DNA of 64,000 nt from Nibrella saemangeumensis (GTDB lineage Bacteria; Bacteroidota; Bacteroidia; Cytophagales; Spirosomataceae). A program made the position numbers and the translations under genes. The notes under the pieces were generated by a model, which was given only the letters and a program-made list of their open reading frames with translations, was not told where the DNA came from and did not search any database. Positions 15,708 to 24,917 of this stretch are shown in pieces. Each line of letters opens with the position of its first letter. Positions within the stretch are counted from its first letter, which is position 1. The stretch spans positions 1-64,000 of the forward strand of contig NZ_BAABHD010000075.1 of the NCBI RefSeq assembly GCF_039541915.1, in the 5' to 3' direction.

Positions 15708-16706
15708 TTACCCCAGCAACTCCTCTACCAACTGCCGCGCACCAATGTAGAGGGGAGTGCGCTGGTGAAGATTGGTGGGTTCAATGTCGAGGATGTCGCG
15801 GAAGCCGTCGGAGGCCCGGCCGCCGGCCTGCTCGGCCAGGAAGGCGAGCGGGAAACATTCGTACAGCAGCCGCAATTTACCTTTGGGGGTCTTTTCGGTG
15901 GGTGGGTAGAGGTAGATACCGCCTTTGATCATATTACGGTGAAAGTCGGCCACGAGGGAGCCGATGTACCGGGCCATGAAGTTTTTTTGCCGGCAGCTAT
16001 CGACATAGTCACGCACGGCGGCTGGGAACATGGGGTAGTTACCTTCGTTGCAGGAGTAAATGGTGCCGGTGACCGGACTATTGATTTCGGCATGGGACAG
16101 GAAAAACTCGCCGAGCGAATGGTCGTAGGTAAAGCCGCTTATGCCGTGACCGGTCGTGTAGACGAGCATGGTAGAGGAGCCGTACAGGATATAGCCGGCG
16201 GCTACCTGCTTGCGGCCCCCCTGCATAAAATCATCGATGGTGGCGCGGGTGCCTGTGGGCGTTACCCGGCGGTAGATGGAGAAGATGGTGCCGATGGATA
16301 CGTTTACGTCGATATTGGATGAGCCGTCGAGCGGGTCCATGGCAACTACGTACTTGGCGTGGTCGTTGCCGGTGTAAATAATTTCCTCGTCTTCTTCTGA
16401 AATGATGGCGCAGACTTCTCCGCCGTTCTTCAGGGCCCGGATGAACCGGATATTGGCGATGACATCCAGCTTTTGCTGGCATTCCCCCTGTACATTGTTG
16501 GCTCCGTACGCGCCGGTTACATCGATGAGACCAGCCCGGTTAATCTCCCGGTTGATGATTTTACCGGCCAGTGCTATATCCCGTAACAATTGCGATAGTT
16601 CACCGGTGGCAAACGAAAAGTCGCTCTGCTTCCGCATGATATAGCGGTCGAGGGTGACGCCCACGGGCAGGGCGTACGTCTTTACAGGCTCCATGTTGGT
16701 GCTCAT
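15708..16706 (-). CDS. fbp: Fructose-1,6-bisphosphatase, class I
   Basis: 332 residues, Mg-dependent hydrolysis of fructose-1,6-bisphosphate in gluconeogenesis. SEEDEE and the metal/phosphate signature MDPLDGSSNIDVNVSIGTIF are intact, and the substrate-binding region ARYIGSLVADFHRN and the C-terminal FLAEQAGGRASDG are typical. The length is as expected for bacterial class I enzymes. Residue Met5 is an alternative start. The 31-bp gap to rhlE contains the rhlE promoter, so the two genes are probably separate units. Confidence 0.96.
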   Translation of the reverse strand: MSTNMEPVKTYALPVGVTLDRYIMRKQSDFSFATGELSQLLRDIALAGKIINREINRAGLIDVTGAYGANNVQGECQQKLDVIANIRFIRALKNGGEVCAIISEEDEEIIYTGNDHAKYVVAMDPLDGSSNIDVNVSIGTIFSIYRRVTPTGTRATIDDFMQGGRKQVAAGYILYGSSTMLVYTTGHGISGFTYDHSLGEFFLSHAEINSPVTGTIYSCNEGNYPMFPAAVRDYVDSCRQKNFMARYIGSLVADFHRNMIKGGIYLYPPTEKTPKGKLRLLYECFPLAFLAEQAGGRASDGFRDILDIEPTNLHQRTPLYIGARQLVEELLG

Positions 16707-16821
16707 AATCTTAAGTTGGTTGATGAAGTAGTCGCTGAGGTGTCAGACGTCAGCGCAGAGAACAAGTTACGTATAGAGGGCCAACCTTGTCAAAAAACTT
16801 ATTATCTGTTCGGTGTCGGCC

Positions 16822-17700
16822 TCAGAACCGGCGCAGTACCTTCTCCACCCCACTGACGTAGCCGCTACCGAACAGGTTTACGTGAACCAGCAACGGGTAG
16901 AGGTTATAAATGGGCACCCGTTCTTCAAAGTCGTCTTCGAGCGGGAACGTCTCATTATAGGCATCGTAAAACCGTTGCTCAAAACCACCAAACAGTTTGG
17001 TGAAGGCCAGCTCGGCTTCCCGGAAACCATAATACACAGCCGGGTCAATCAAGGCCGGAGCGCCTTCCTCGTTTACCATCACGTTGCTCGACCAGAGGTC
17101 GCCATGCAGCAGCGCCGGACGCTCGTTGGGGAGCAGATCAGGGAGATGACGGTGCAGTCGAAAAAAACGGTCGTAGAGGTCTTTGTCGATTAAGCCCTTG
17201 TATAGCGCCATACCTGCCTGAGGGAGCAGCCGTTGCTGGAAGAAAAACTCCGGGCCGTTAGTGCCGGGGGTATTGTCCTGCGGCAGAGAGCCAATAAAAT
17301 TATTAAAGTGGAGGCCAAACGTCGGCTGGGTATGCGAATGGATTACCGCCAGCGAATGGCCTAACGTCTCCCAGTAATTGCGTTGGGGCGTAGCGGAGTC
17401 GATATACTCCAGCAACAAAAAAGATTTATCATGTTGTTGCCCGTAGCCAATTACGTTGGGAATATGAATGGCTTCTGTCTTTCGCAATAAATCGAGTCCC
17501 CGGGCTTCGGACTCAAACATACCTGCCTTGTCGGCGGTGTTCCATTTGGCAAAGTATAGGCCCTCGGAGGTAAAGACCTGGGCGGCTGTGTTGATGTCTC
17601 CCCCGGAGAGAAACCGGGCTTCAACAACCTCGACGGAGTGGCCCAGGGCCAGAAACAAGATATTTTCGAAGAAAGCGAACTGCTCATCGCCTGACCACAT
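16822..17700 (-). CDS. Fructosamine kinase family protein
   Basis: 292 residues, an aminoglycoside-phosphotransferase-like kinase fold. LLHGDLWSSNVM is the catalytic loop and LIDPAVYYGFREAELA the metal-binding segment of the fructosamine/ketosamine-3-kinase family; FAKWN and LLLEYI belong to the N-lobe. Members phosphorylate sugar adducts on protein amines, which then decompose (deglycation repair). It is divergent from anmK, with 51 bp between the start codons. Confidence 0.87.
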   Translation of the reverse strand: MWSGDEQFAFFENILFLALGHSVEVVEARFLSGGDINTAAQVFTSEGLYFAKWNTADKAGMFESEARGLDLLRKTEAIHIPNVIGYGQQHDKSFLLLEYIDSATPQRNYWETLGHSLAVIHSHTQPTFGLHFNNFIGSLPQDNTPGTNGPEFFFQQRLLPQAGMALYKGLIDKDLYDRFFRLHRHLPDLLPNERPALLHGDLWSSNVMVNEEGAPALIDPAVYYGFREAELAFTKLFGGFEQRFYDAYNETFPLEDDFEERVPIYNLYPLLVHVNLFGSGYVSGVEKVLRRF

Positions 17701-17724
17701 ACGTATTTCGAGTAACTAATTTGG

Positions 17725-17732
17725 TATTTTTG
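17725..17732 (+). promoter_or_regulatory. -7 element TATTTTTG of anmK
   Basis: A consensus TAnnTTTG in the divergent fructosamine kinase/anmK intergenic region, ending 19 nt before the anmK ATG. No convincing -33 TTTG is seen. Confidence 0.6.
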
Positions 17733-17751
17733 CCCTTCGGAAGTGGGGTAT

Positions 17752-18948
17752 ATGAACGCACAAATAGAAAAACTGTACAGGTTGGCCGGCAGGCCGGACC
17801 GCCGGATTATCGGATTGATGTCAGGAACATCGCTGGATGGCCTCGACGTTGCCCTATGCCGTATTGCCGGTAGCGGTAGTACTACATCCGTCACCCTGAC
17901 GCACTTTGCTACGATACCGTACGGCGACGACATTAAAGCCGAAATCCGTAAAGTCTTTGCTAAGAAGGAAATCGATTTTCAGCATCTTTGTTTGCTTAAC
18001 CCCTGGATTGGTCAGCTACACGGCCGGATGATTCTGGATTGTCTGAGCCAATGGGGCGTCTCTCCGGACGAGGTTGATTTGGTTGCCAGCCACGGGCAAA
18101 CGGTTTTCCACGCCCCCAAAATTCTGCATAAGCTCGAAAAATTTCCCAATGCCACGCTGCAAATCGGCGACGGCGATCATATTGCGGCCACGACCGGTAT
18201 TATTACCCTGAGTGATTTCCGGCAAAAGCATACCGCCCACGGGGGCGAAGGTGCTCCGCTGGCCGTTTACGGCGATTACTTTGTGTTCTCAAAAAAAGGC
18301 GAGAACCGTATTCTGCTCAATATGGGCGGTATTGCCAACTTCACCTACCTGCCTGCCGACCTGGACGCGGATAAGGTGTTTACGACCGATACAGGACCGG
18401 GCAATACGCTGATTGATACCTTTACCCGGCGATCATTCGGCAAGCCTTATGATGTGGATGGAGAGATTGCCGCCAGCGGAAAGGTAAACACCGACTTACT
18501 GGCGGCTCTGAAAAAGGACCCGTTCTTTACCAGTCCGTTCCCGAAAACAACGGGCCCGGAACTGTTTAGCCTGGATTATGTACGGCTGGCGCAGCAGCGA
18601 AGCCAAACCACCTCGCTGTCTCCGGAAGACCTGGTGGCCACGCTGACCCGTTTCAGTGCTGAGACTATTGGCGAGGCCATTCAGCGGGTACTGGACAGTA
18701 ACGAACAATATCAGGTTTATATGAGCGGGGGCGGCATGCATAATCCGGTGCTTACCGATGCCATTCAGAAGTTGTTGCCGGATTGTCAATTCAGCCGGAC
18801 CGATGACTTAGGCATCTCCGGCGACGCCAAGGAAGCCGTTCTGTTTGCCGTGCTGGCCAACGAAGCCGTAGCCGGCGGAAATACCTCATTCGGCGACCGG
18901 CAGGGCGTTCCCACCGTAACCATGGGTAAACTATCATTTCCAAAATAG
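17752..18948 (+). CDS. anmK: Anhydro-N-acetylmuramic acid kinase
   Basis: 398 residues from ATG17752 (an in-frame GTG lies three codons upstream). It phosphorylates and opens 1,6-anhydro-MurNAc released during cell-wall turnover. The signature GLMSGTSLDGLDVALC is at the N-terminus, SHGQTVFH and GGEGAPL follow, and NMGGIANFTYL plus DTGPGN form the ATP/metal site; the C-terminal MSGGGMHNP is typical. lhgO follows after 17 bases, probably in one transcript. Confidence 0.95.
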   Translation: MNAQIEKLYRLAGRPDRRIIGLMSGTSLDGLDVALCRIAGSGSTTSVTLTHFATIPYGDDIKAEIRKVFAKKEIDFQHLCLLNPWIGQLHGRMILDCLSQWGVSPDEVDLVASHGQTVFHAPKILHKLEKFPNATLQIGDGDHIAATTGIITLSDFRQKHTAHGGEGAPLAVYGDYFVFSKKGENRILLNMGGIANFTYLPADLDADKVFTTDTGPGNTLIDTFTRRSFGKPYDVDGEIAASGKVNTDLLAALKKDPFFTSPFPKTTGPELFSLDYVRLAQQRSQTTSLSPEDLVATLTRFSAETIGEAIQRVLDSNEQYQVYMSGGGMHNPVLTDAIQKLLPDCQFSRTDDLGISGDAKEAVLFAVLANEAVAGGNTSFGDRQGVPTVTMGKLSFPK

Positions 18949-18965
18949 TCTGAAAACTGACAAAA

Positions 18966-20162
18966 ATGACTAATGTCATTATCATTGGCGGGGGTATCGT
19001 AGGCTTAGCCACAGCCTTGCAGCTTAAAAAGCAGCGCCCCGGCCTCACCGTAACAGTAATTGAAAAAGAACTGACGGTTGCTCGTCACCAGACCGGTCAC
19101 AACAGCGGAGTTATCCACTCGGGCCTGTATTACAAACCGGGCAGCCTGAAAGCCACGAACTGCATTCGGGGGTACCACATGCTGCTTGATTTCTGCAATC
19201 GGGAAGGAGTTCCCTACGAATTGTGCGGGAAAATTGTGGTGGCAACCCGGCCGGAAGAAGTGCCTCAGCTAAACATGCTGTTTGAGCGGGGCCAGCAGAA
19301 TGGCCTTACCGGCCTGAGAAAGCTGACCTTAGCCGAAATGCGGGAGATAGAACCGCACGTTACTGGTATTGAAGGTATCCGGGTGCCGCAAACCGGCATT
19401 ATCGACTACAAGCAGGTGGCGGAAAAATACGCCGAACGGTTCCAGGCTTTAGGCGGGGAGTTGCGGCTGGGGGAACGGGTAGAGAACGTAACGCCGGGCA
19501 ACAGCCTATCCATCGTGGTGACGAATAGAGGCACCTACGAAACCAAGCTGGTGGTAAACTGTGCCGGGCTGTATTCCGACAAAATTGCCCAACTGACACA
19601 GCGGGAGCCAGTTAACCTCCGCATTGTGCCGTTTCGTGGTGAATATTTCAAAATTCGACCGCATAGGGAATATCTGGTCAAGCACCTGATCTACCCCGTA
19701 CCCGACCCAAACTTCCCATTCCTGGGCGTTCATTTTACCCGCATGGTACACGGTGGTGTCGAAGCCGGTCCGAACGCTGTGCTGGCGTTTCAGCGGGAGG
19801 GATACCGAAAGTCAGATGTAAATCTGAAAGAACTGTACGAGACGCTGACCTGGCCAGGTTTCCAAAAAGTAGCTGGCCGATACTGGCAAACCGGCATGGG
19901 TGAGATGTACCGTTCGTTTTCCAAAGCGGCCTTTACAAAAGCCCTTCAGCAACTAATACCCGAAATTCAGGAAGCAGACCTCGAAGATGGCGGCTCTGGC
20001 GTGCGCGCCCAGGCCTGCGACCGCACCGGGGGCCTGCTCGACGACTTTGCTATTCTGGAAACAGACAAAGCCATCAACGTCTGCAATGCCCCTTCACCGG
20101 CCGCCACCTCGTCGTTATCGATTGGGCAGACCGTATCGGAGAAGGTACTGGCGCGGTTTTAG
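18966..20162 (+). CDS. lhgO: L-2-hydroxyglutarate oxidase
   Basis: FAD-dependent oxidoreductase of the DAO superfamily, 398 residues, which oxidises L-2-hydroxyglutarate to 2-oxoglutarate. The dinucleotide motif IIGGGIVGLATALQL is followed by the family signature HNSGVIHSGLYYKPGS, and NCAGLYSD and GSGVRAQACD follow near the C-terminus. It acts as metabolite repair, removing a side product of 2-oxoglutarate-dependent dehydrogenases. It is located 17 bp after anmK. Confidence 0.94.
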   Translation: MTNVIIIGGGIVGLATALQLKKQRPGLTVTVIEKELTVARHQTGHNSGVIHSGLYYKPGSLKATNCIRGYHMLLDFCNREGVPYELCGKIVVATRPEEVPQLNMLFERGQQNGLTGLRKLTLAEMREIEPHVTGIEGIRVPQTGIIDYKQVAEKYAERFQALGGELRLGERVENVTPGNSLSIVVTNRGTYETKLVVNCAGLYSDKIAQLTQREPVNLRIVPFRGEYFKIRPHREYLVKHLIYPVPDPNFPFLGVHFTRMVHGGVEAGPNAVLAFQREGYRKSDVNLKELYETLTWPGFQKVAGRYWQTGMGEMYRSFSKAAFTKALQQLIPEIQEADLEDGGSGVRAQACDRTGGLLDDFAILETDKAINVCNAPSPAATSSLSIGQTVSEKVLARF

Positions 20163-20198
20163 AGACTCCTGCGCTTTTGGTTTGTTAATAGATTTACT

Positions 20199-20639
20199 AT
20201 GAAAGTAAGACCTGCCCTGCTCATACAGCGCGATAATAAGATTCTGGTCATGCACTACCGCTACGGTGGCGAAGATGTGTACGCACTTCCCGGCGGTAAT
20301 CCGGACCGGGGCGAGACCTTAGATGTAGCGGTTATTCGCGAATTACAGGAAGAATTAGGTGTGGATGTAGAAGTAGGTCCTATTGCATTTGCCGGCGAAG
20401 TCATGGTGCCTACGGCGAAGGATGATATACTGCATGTCGTGTTTACCGGTGAAATTACAGTAGGAGACCCCGGTCTCAATCCGGAACATACCACGGCATT
20501 GGCCGTAGTCTGGATGCCCGTTTCAGAATTAGACAGCCTGAATATGTATCCCAACGTCGGCCGGCAGATTCAGCGCTGGCTGAATACCCGAAACAACCTG
20601 GAGTACATTGGTAAGATAAATCAGCAGTTTTTTGGATGA
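20199..20639 (+). CDS. NUDIX hydrolase
   Basis: 146 residues. The complete Nudix box G-x5-E-x7-REL-x-EE-x-GV lies at about 32-55 (GNPDRGETLDV then REL-Q-EELGV). The substrate is a nucleoside diphosphate derivative of unknown identity. It is 36 bp downstream of lhgO on the same strand, consistent with a small repair-type operon. The gene end lies two bases before the convergent symporter gene, whose 3' end is built from a REP-like repeat. Confidence 0.9.
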   Translation: MKVRPALLIQRDNKILVMHYRYGGEDVYALPGGNPDRGETLDVAVIRELQEELGVDVEVGPIAFAGEVMVPTAKDDILHVVFTGEITVGDPGLNPEHTTALAVVWMPVSELDSLNMYPNVGRQIQRWLNTRNNLEYIGKINQQFFG

Positions 20640-20641
20640 TA

Positions 20642-22066
20642 TTACATGTCCCGGCCAGCAGGGCGGTCCCGCGCCGGCGGACCGGACGTCTCGGTGCTGG
20701 CCGGGACATTAACCAAACTCCCCACAATCATACCTACAGCACTCGCCAGTAGGCCGTACAGCATTGGCGGAAATTCGGTTTCAAGCCAGAGGCAGATAAG
20801 CCAGACTATGAAACCGAGGCTAATGGACGCCAGACAACCCGTCAGATTGGCACGTTTCCAGTAGATACCGGCCGTTAGCGGGACAAATAAGGAAACCAGA
20901 CTGAAGGCGGAGGACTCCCCAACCAACTCAAAGATATTCATCTCCCGCGCTGTTGACATCCAAACGCAGATGATGGAGATGGCGGCTACGGCAAGCCGGA
21001 TGATGTACAGCAGGGTACTGTCCTTTATGTCAGGCCGAAAGAATTTCACAATATTTTCCCCAAATACAGTAGCCGGGGCAAGTATCGCACCGCTGGATAC
21101 GCTCAGAATAGCCGAGGTAAGCGCACCAAAAAACAGAATCTGTAAAAAGAGATTGCCGTGCCGGAGAACCATATTGGGAATGAGCAGTTGGTTATCGGCC
21201 GGCAGATCAGGGTGTAGCCAGCGGGCGCTTAACGCAATGAACAGGGGCAGCGCGGCCACTGTCAGGTACAGGCCAGATGCCAGGTAGGACGCCCGCACCG
21301 TTGTATTCTCCGATTTGGCCGACATGACCCGCTGAAATACGTCCTGCTGCGGAATGGAACCTAATCCTATAGTAAACCAGGCCGCTATATATCCCGAAAT
21401 TTCTTTAAAAGAACCATGTGGATAAAAGCGGAAAAATCCCTCCGGCGTGCGTCGCTGAATGGTTTCCCAGCCGCCAACCTGATTCCAGAGTGAGACTGCC
21501 AGCACCAGCAGGGCAATAATGATGATAATGTTGTGGATGAAGTCGGTGACGGAGATTGACCACATGCCGCCCAGCATAGTATAAATCATCACAATGGTGG
21601 CGCTGGCCATAATGCCGTATGCCATGGGTAGGCCCATAACCACGTTTAGTACGATACCAATAGCGATAAGCTGCGCGGCAATCCAGCTAAAATAGGAGGG
21701 AATGACGATAATCGCCGACAGCAACTCAGCCGAGCGACCAAATCGCCGGCTGAAGTAATCGGAGAAGGTGGTAATATTGAGCCTGTACAAGGGTCGGGCA
21801 TAGAAAGCACCCACCAGAAACAGACATAACGCTGACCCAAAGGGCTCTTCAATAATGGCCGGAATACCTCCCTCAACAAACATAGCCGGTGCCCCCATGA
21901 TCGTTTCCGAACCAAACCAGGTAGCAAACGTAGCCGAAGCGGCCAGCACCAACGGCAACTGCCGGCCCGCCAGCACAAAATCCTGTGACGTAGTTACTTT
22001 CCGGGCTGCCCAGGCACCAACGGCAATGTTGGATAGCAGGTAGATGGCAATGAAGAGGGTAAGCAT
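20642..22066 (-). CDS. Sodium:solute symporter (SSS family)
   Basis: 474 residues with about 13 hydrophobic segments. It has the SSS features: a small Gly-rich region after TM1, TWFGSETIMGAP in TM2, YTMLGGMWSISVTDF and PQQDVFQRVMSAKS. The substrate is unknown; it is adjacent to inositol oxygenase, and a second SSS gene lies on the other side. The last about 20 residues, running PASTETSGPPARDRPAGRDM, are encoded by copy B of the CCAGCA repeat. The original stop codon has therefore apparently been replaced by the insertion. Confidence 0.9.
   Translation of the reverse strand: MLTLFIAIYLLSNIAVGAWAARKVTTSQDFVLAGRQLPLVLAASATFATWFGSETIMGAPAMFVEGGIPAIIEEPFGSALCLFLVGAFYARPLYRLNITTFSDYFSRRFGRSAELLSAIIVIPSYFSWIAAQLIAIGIVLNVVMGLPMAYGIMASATIVMIYTMLGGMWSISVTDFIHNIIIIIALLVLAVSLWNQVGGWETIQRRTPEGFFRFYPHGSFKEISGYIAAWFTIGLGSIPQQDVFQRVMSAKSENTTVRASYLASGLYLTVAALPLFIALSARWLHPDLPADNQLLIPNMVLRHGNLFLQILFFGALTSAILSVSSGAILAPATVFGENIVKFFRPDIKDSTLLYIIRLAVAAISIICVWMSTAREMNIFELVGESSAFSLVSLFVPLTAGIYWKRANLTGCLASISLGFIVWLICLWLETEFPPMLYGLLASAVGMIVGSLVNVPASTETSGPPARDRPAGRDM
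20646..20709 (-). repeat. CCAGCA-type REP-like hairpin, copy B (inside a coding sequence)
   Basis: 15-bp perfect arms (ATGTCCCGGCCAGCA at 20646-20660; complement at 20695-20709) enclose a core nearly identical to copy A at 2460-2509 in reverse orientation. It supplies the C-terminal codons of the symporter and lies just after the NUDIX gene. Confidence 0.8.
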
Positions 22067-22074
22067 AAAAAGTT

Positions 22075-22098
22075 CGGGCCAGCAAGGATGCTGGCCCG
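22075..22098. repeat. Short companion hairpin of the CCAGCA family, upstream of the symporter
   Basis: CGGGCCAGCA - AGGA - TGCTGGCCCG, 10-bp perfect arms. The inner eight positions and the loop equal the hairpin at 2533-2552. It is nine bases upstream of the symporter start codon. Confidence 0.7.
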
Positions 22099-22124
22099 TC
22101 GAAAATAAAAATAAAAGTTTTCAA

Positions 22125-22159
22125 AACCAGCAGGGCGGTCCGACGTCTCGGTGCTGGTT
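22125..22159 (-). repeat. CCAGCA-type REP-like hairpin, copy C (short core)
   Basis: Arms AACCAGCA and TGCTGGTT with the core GGGCGGTCC-GACGTCTCGG. It lacks the middle CGGTACGCCGG part found in copy A. It lies between the inositol oxygenase stop and the symporter start. Confidence 0.75.
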
Positions 22160-22166
22160 AAGACTT

Positions 22167-23039
22167 TTACAACCGAATCGTGTCCGGCAGATATTTGGCA
22201 ATCAAATCTTCGTAGTACGGCTTCAATTCGCTAACCACCGGCGGCTTCGGACTCTTCGAGTACAAATCGTACGGGTTGAACTTGTTTACCCATTTAAACA
22301 TCTCCCGGTCGTGGTCGTCCATCAGGTGGTCGTAGGCGTGCTCACGGTGCTGGGCGTAAAACGAGTGGTAGCGCATCATGTACAGTGCCGGTTCGGGCAT
22401 ATACGGCTTCATCATCTGGTACAGGTACTCGTCGTGTCCCCACGACATATGCACGTTGCGCAGGCCACAGTTCGGCTCATACACGCCGTATTTGGTATTG
22501 TAGCGCTCGTCTTTCGAGTCCGGATTCAGGTCAAAGAACTCGGGATAGACAATTCTATCCGAGTGCTGGCAGCCCACCGGGAAGGTATCGCCCACCACGG
22601 CCCACTGCGGTTCACCAAACAGACACAGGACTTTGCCCATGTCATGCAGGAAGCCCGTCAGCACAAACCAGTCAGGGTGACCGTCGGCCCGGATAGCTTC
22701 CGAGGTCTGCAACAGGTGTTGTAGCTGGTCCAGGTCGGTATCGGGATCTGAGTCGTCGATAAGCGTGTTCAGGAATTCGGCCACTCCCCACACGGGCATC
22801 TCCTTCTTATCGAACTTCAGAAACTCCTGCTCTTTCTCCATTACGAAATCATACGTCTGATAGGTATGATTTAGCCGGTAGAACTCCCGAACGGTATCGC
22901 GGCCCGGATTATCGTAGTTCCGATAATCCTCTTTCGCTTTATGTTCTGGTTCCGGATAACGTAGCAGGATATCATCTTCCCACTGTTCGAGGCTATCAAG
23001 GGGTGCTTTCTCTTGTTCTGATAAGGAGGCAGCTTTCAT
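22167..23039 (-). CDS. Inositol oxygenase (MIOX family)
   Basis: Mixed-valent diiron enzyme that cleaves myo-inositol to D-glucuronate. 290 residues from ATG23039, close to the roughly 285 of the mammalian enzyme. His121, His132 and Asp133 (in GFLHDMGK) and the later HMSWGHDEY and YHSFYAQH segments supply the metal ligands. A consensus -7 element at 23073-23080 overlaps the longer possible start (23075), so ATG23039 is preferred. MIOX is mainly a eukaryotic family with scattered bacterial members. Neighbouring SSS symporters probably import inositol or export/import the product. Confidence 0.93.
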   Translation of the reverse strand: MKAASLSEQEKAPLDSLEQWEDDILLRYPEPEHKAKEDYRNYDNPGRDTVREFYRLNHTYQTYDFVMEKEQEFLKFDKKEMPVWGVAEFLNTLIDDSDPDTDLDQLQHLLQTSEAIRADGHPDWFVLTGFLHDMGKVLCLFGEPQWAVVGDTFPVGCQHSDRIVYPEFFDLNPDSKDERYNTKYGVYEPNCGLRNVHMSWGHDEYLYQMMKPYMPEPALYMMRYHSFYAQHREHAYDHLMDDHDREMFKWVNKFNPYDLYSKSPKPPVVSELKPYYEDLIAKYLPDTIRL

Positions 23040-23072
23040 ATCAAGTGTCTGTTTGTCAGGTAAACTTACAGT

Positions 23073-23080
23073 CAAAATTA
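23073..23080 (-). promoter_or_regulatory. -7 element TAATTTTG of the inositol oxygenase gene
   Basis: A consensus TAnnTTTG on the minus strand. It predicts a transcript start near 23068, downstream of the first candidate ATG (23075) and about 29 nt upstream of ATG23039. Confidence 0.55.
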
Positions 23081-23121
23081 CATAACTTGGATTAAAACAC
23101 GATTAGTTCTGATGGAACGGT

Positions 23122-24759
23122 TCACCAAAATACCGTATATAACACCATCAGGATGCTAATGATTGCGGCTGAGCCGATTACGAAGGAAGGCGTCACGCGG
23201 AACATTCGCCTATCAACTTCCAGTCCCTTCGGATTTTGCCGGCTGCTGGGGTCAAGCAACGTAATCACAACCATAAGCGCCACATCAATACAAAATACCC
23301 ATGTGGTGCGGTGCAGGAAGGGGATTTCGTCGGCCTGAATGCCAATGATTTGCATCAACTCCGGCCAGAACTTCAGCAGCGTCGAAAACGGAATGGTCAG
23401 AATGGCTACCGTTAGGGCGGCTTTGGTGGTGGTACGTTTCCAGAAGAAGCCCAGCAGGAAGATGGCGAATACCCCTGGCGTCAGGAAGTTGGTATACTCC
23501 TGAATGTATTGGTACACCTGGTCGAATGACCGAAGCATTGGGGCAATGATGATGGCGATGATAAATGACACAATTACGGCCCAGCGACCTACATTCACCA
23601 GCTTACGCTCGGAGGCATTTTTATCAAAAAACTTCTTATAGATATCCAGCGTAAAAATAGTGGAGATACTATTGCATTTCCCGGCCAACGAGGCTACCAC
23701 TGCCGCGGTTAGGGCTGCAAAGGCCAGTCCCTTCATCCCGGCAGGCAGCAGATTCATCAACACCGGATAAGCCTGGTCGGGCTTCACCACCCCGGTTGGG
23801 TCGGTCATGGCCTGCTGGAAGGTACCGTTTTTGAACAGAACGAAAGCGGCAATACCGGGTATAACCACAATCAGAGGGATAATCAGCTTCAGGAAGGCGG
23901 CAAATAAAATACCACTGCGAGCTGTCTTCAAATCAGCCCCCAGCGCTCGCTGAACAATGTATTGATTACAACCCCAATAGGACAGGTTGTTTATCCACAT
24001 ACCGCCGGTAATGAGCGCCATGCCGGGTAGCACATTATAATGAGGGTGCCCCTGCGCAAAATACATATGAAAATGGTCATCAGCCTGATCCCGAAGCATA
24101 CTCAGGCCGCTGAGAACACCCTGTCCGTTGTTCTGCGTCGATACGAGTTGCAGCGCCAGGTAGGTAACAACCAAACCTCCGCAAATGAGTACAATAACCT
24201 GAATGACATCGGTGTAGCCAATTACCTTCATGCCGCCGAGAGTAATGAAAATAGCGAAAACGGCCAGCCCAATGGTACAGGTCGTAAAGGAAATACCGGA
24301 AATGGTCTCCACCGCAATAGCACCCAGGTATAGAATGGATGTCAGGTTAACCAGCACATACACAATCAGCCAGAAAATGGCCAGAATGGTACTAACGGTA
24401 TCATTATACCGCTGCGCCAGAAACTGCGGCATCGTGTAAATTTTGTTTTTGAGGTAAATCGGGATGAAGAACACGGCCACAATCACCAGCGTGGCGGCTG
24501 CAATCCACTCATAAGAGGAAATGGCTAATCCCATGGCAAAGCCGGAGCCGGCCATACCGATAAAATGTTCGGCAGAAATATTAGATGCAATCAGTGAAGC
24601 GCCAATGGCCCACCAAGTCAGTGACCCTTCGGCCAGGAAGAAATCTTTGGTATTGGTCTGACCAGATTTTTTACGATGATAAATCCAATAGCCGTAGCCG
24701 GAAACAACAATGAAATAAACACAGAAGACCGCATAATCGGCCCAGTGCAACTGATTCAT
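23122..24759 (-). CDS. Sodium/sugar (SGLT-type) symporter
   Basis: 545 residues, about 14 membrane segments. It has SGLT-like features: ASNISAEHFIGMAGSGFAMG, the LGGMKVIGYTDVIQ segment and NNLSYWGCNQYIVQRALGA, with CNSISTIFTLDIYK later. Relatives transport glucose, galactose or myo-inositol with sodium. Its position directly upstream of inositol oxygenase on the same strand makes myo-inositol a reasonable but unproven substrate. Confidence 0.9.
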   Translation of the reverse strand: MNQLHWADYAVFCVYFIVVSGYGYWIYHRKKSGQTNTKDFFLAEGSLTWWAIGASLIASNISAEHFIGMAGSGFAMGLAISSYEWIAAATLVIVAVFFIPIYLKNKIYTMPQFLAQRYNDTVSTILAIFWLIVYVLVNLTSILYLGAIAVETISGISFTTCTIGLAVFAIFITLGGMKVIGYTDVIQVIVLICGGLVVTYLALQLVSTQNNGQGVLSGLSMLRDQADDHFHMYFAQGHPHYNVLPGMALITGGMWINNLSYWGCNQYIVQRALGADLKTARSGILFAAFLKLIIPLIVVIPGIAAFVLFKNGTFQQAMTDPTGVVKPDQAYPVLMNLLPAGMKGLAFAALTAAVVASLAGKCNSISTIFTLDIYKKFFDKNASERKLVNVGRWAVIVSFIIAIIIAPMLRSFDQVYQYIQEYTNFLTPGVFAIFLLGFFWKRTTTKAALTVAILTIPFSTLLKFWPELMQIIGIQADEIPFLHRTTWVFCIDVALMVVITLLDPSSRQNPKGLEVDRRMFRVTPSFVIGSAAIISILMVLYTVFW

Positions 24760-24917
24760 AAGGCAGGAGCAGGAATAGGTTTACGTATAGCAAGGAAAAG
24801 TAGTACTTTTTGTGCTACTTCGCAACGTAAAACGGGAAAGAAAAGAACTCAAAAGGACTTTACCAACGTTTTAGAAGCGTTTCTGATCTGATTATAAACT
24901 GCTTTTTACAATTTACA

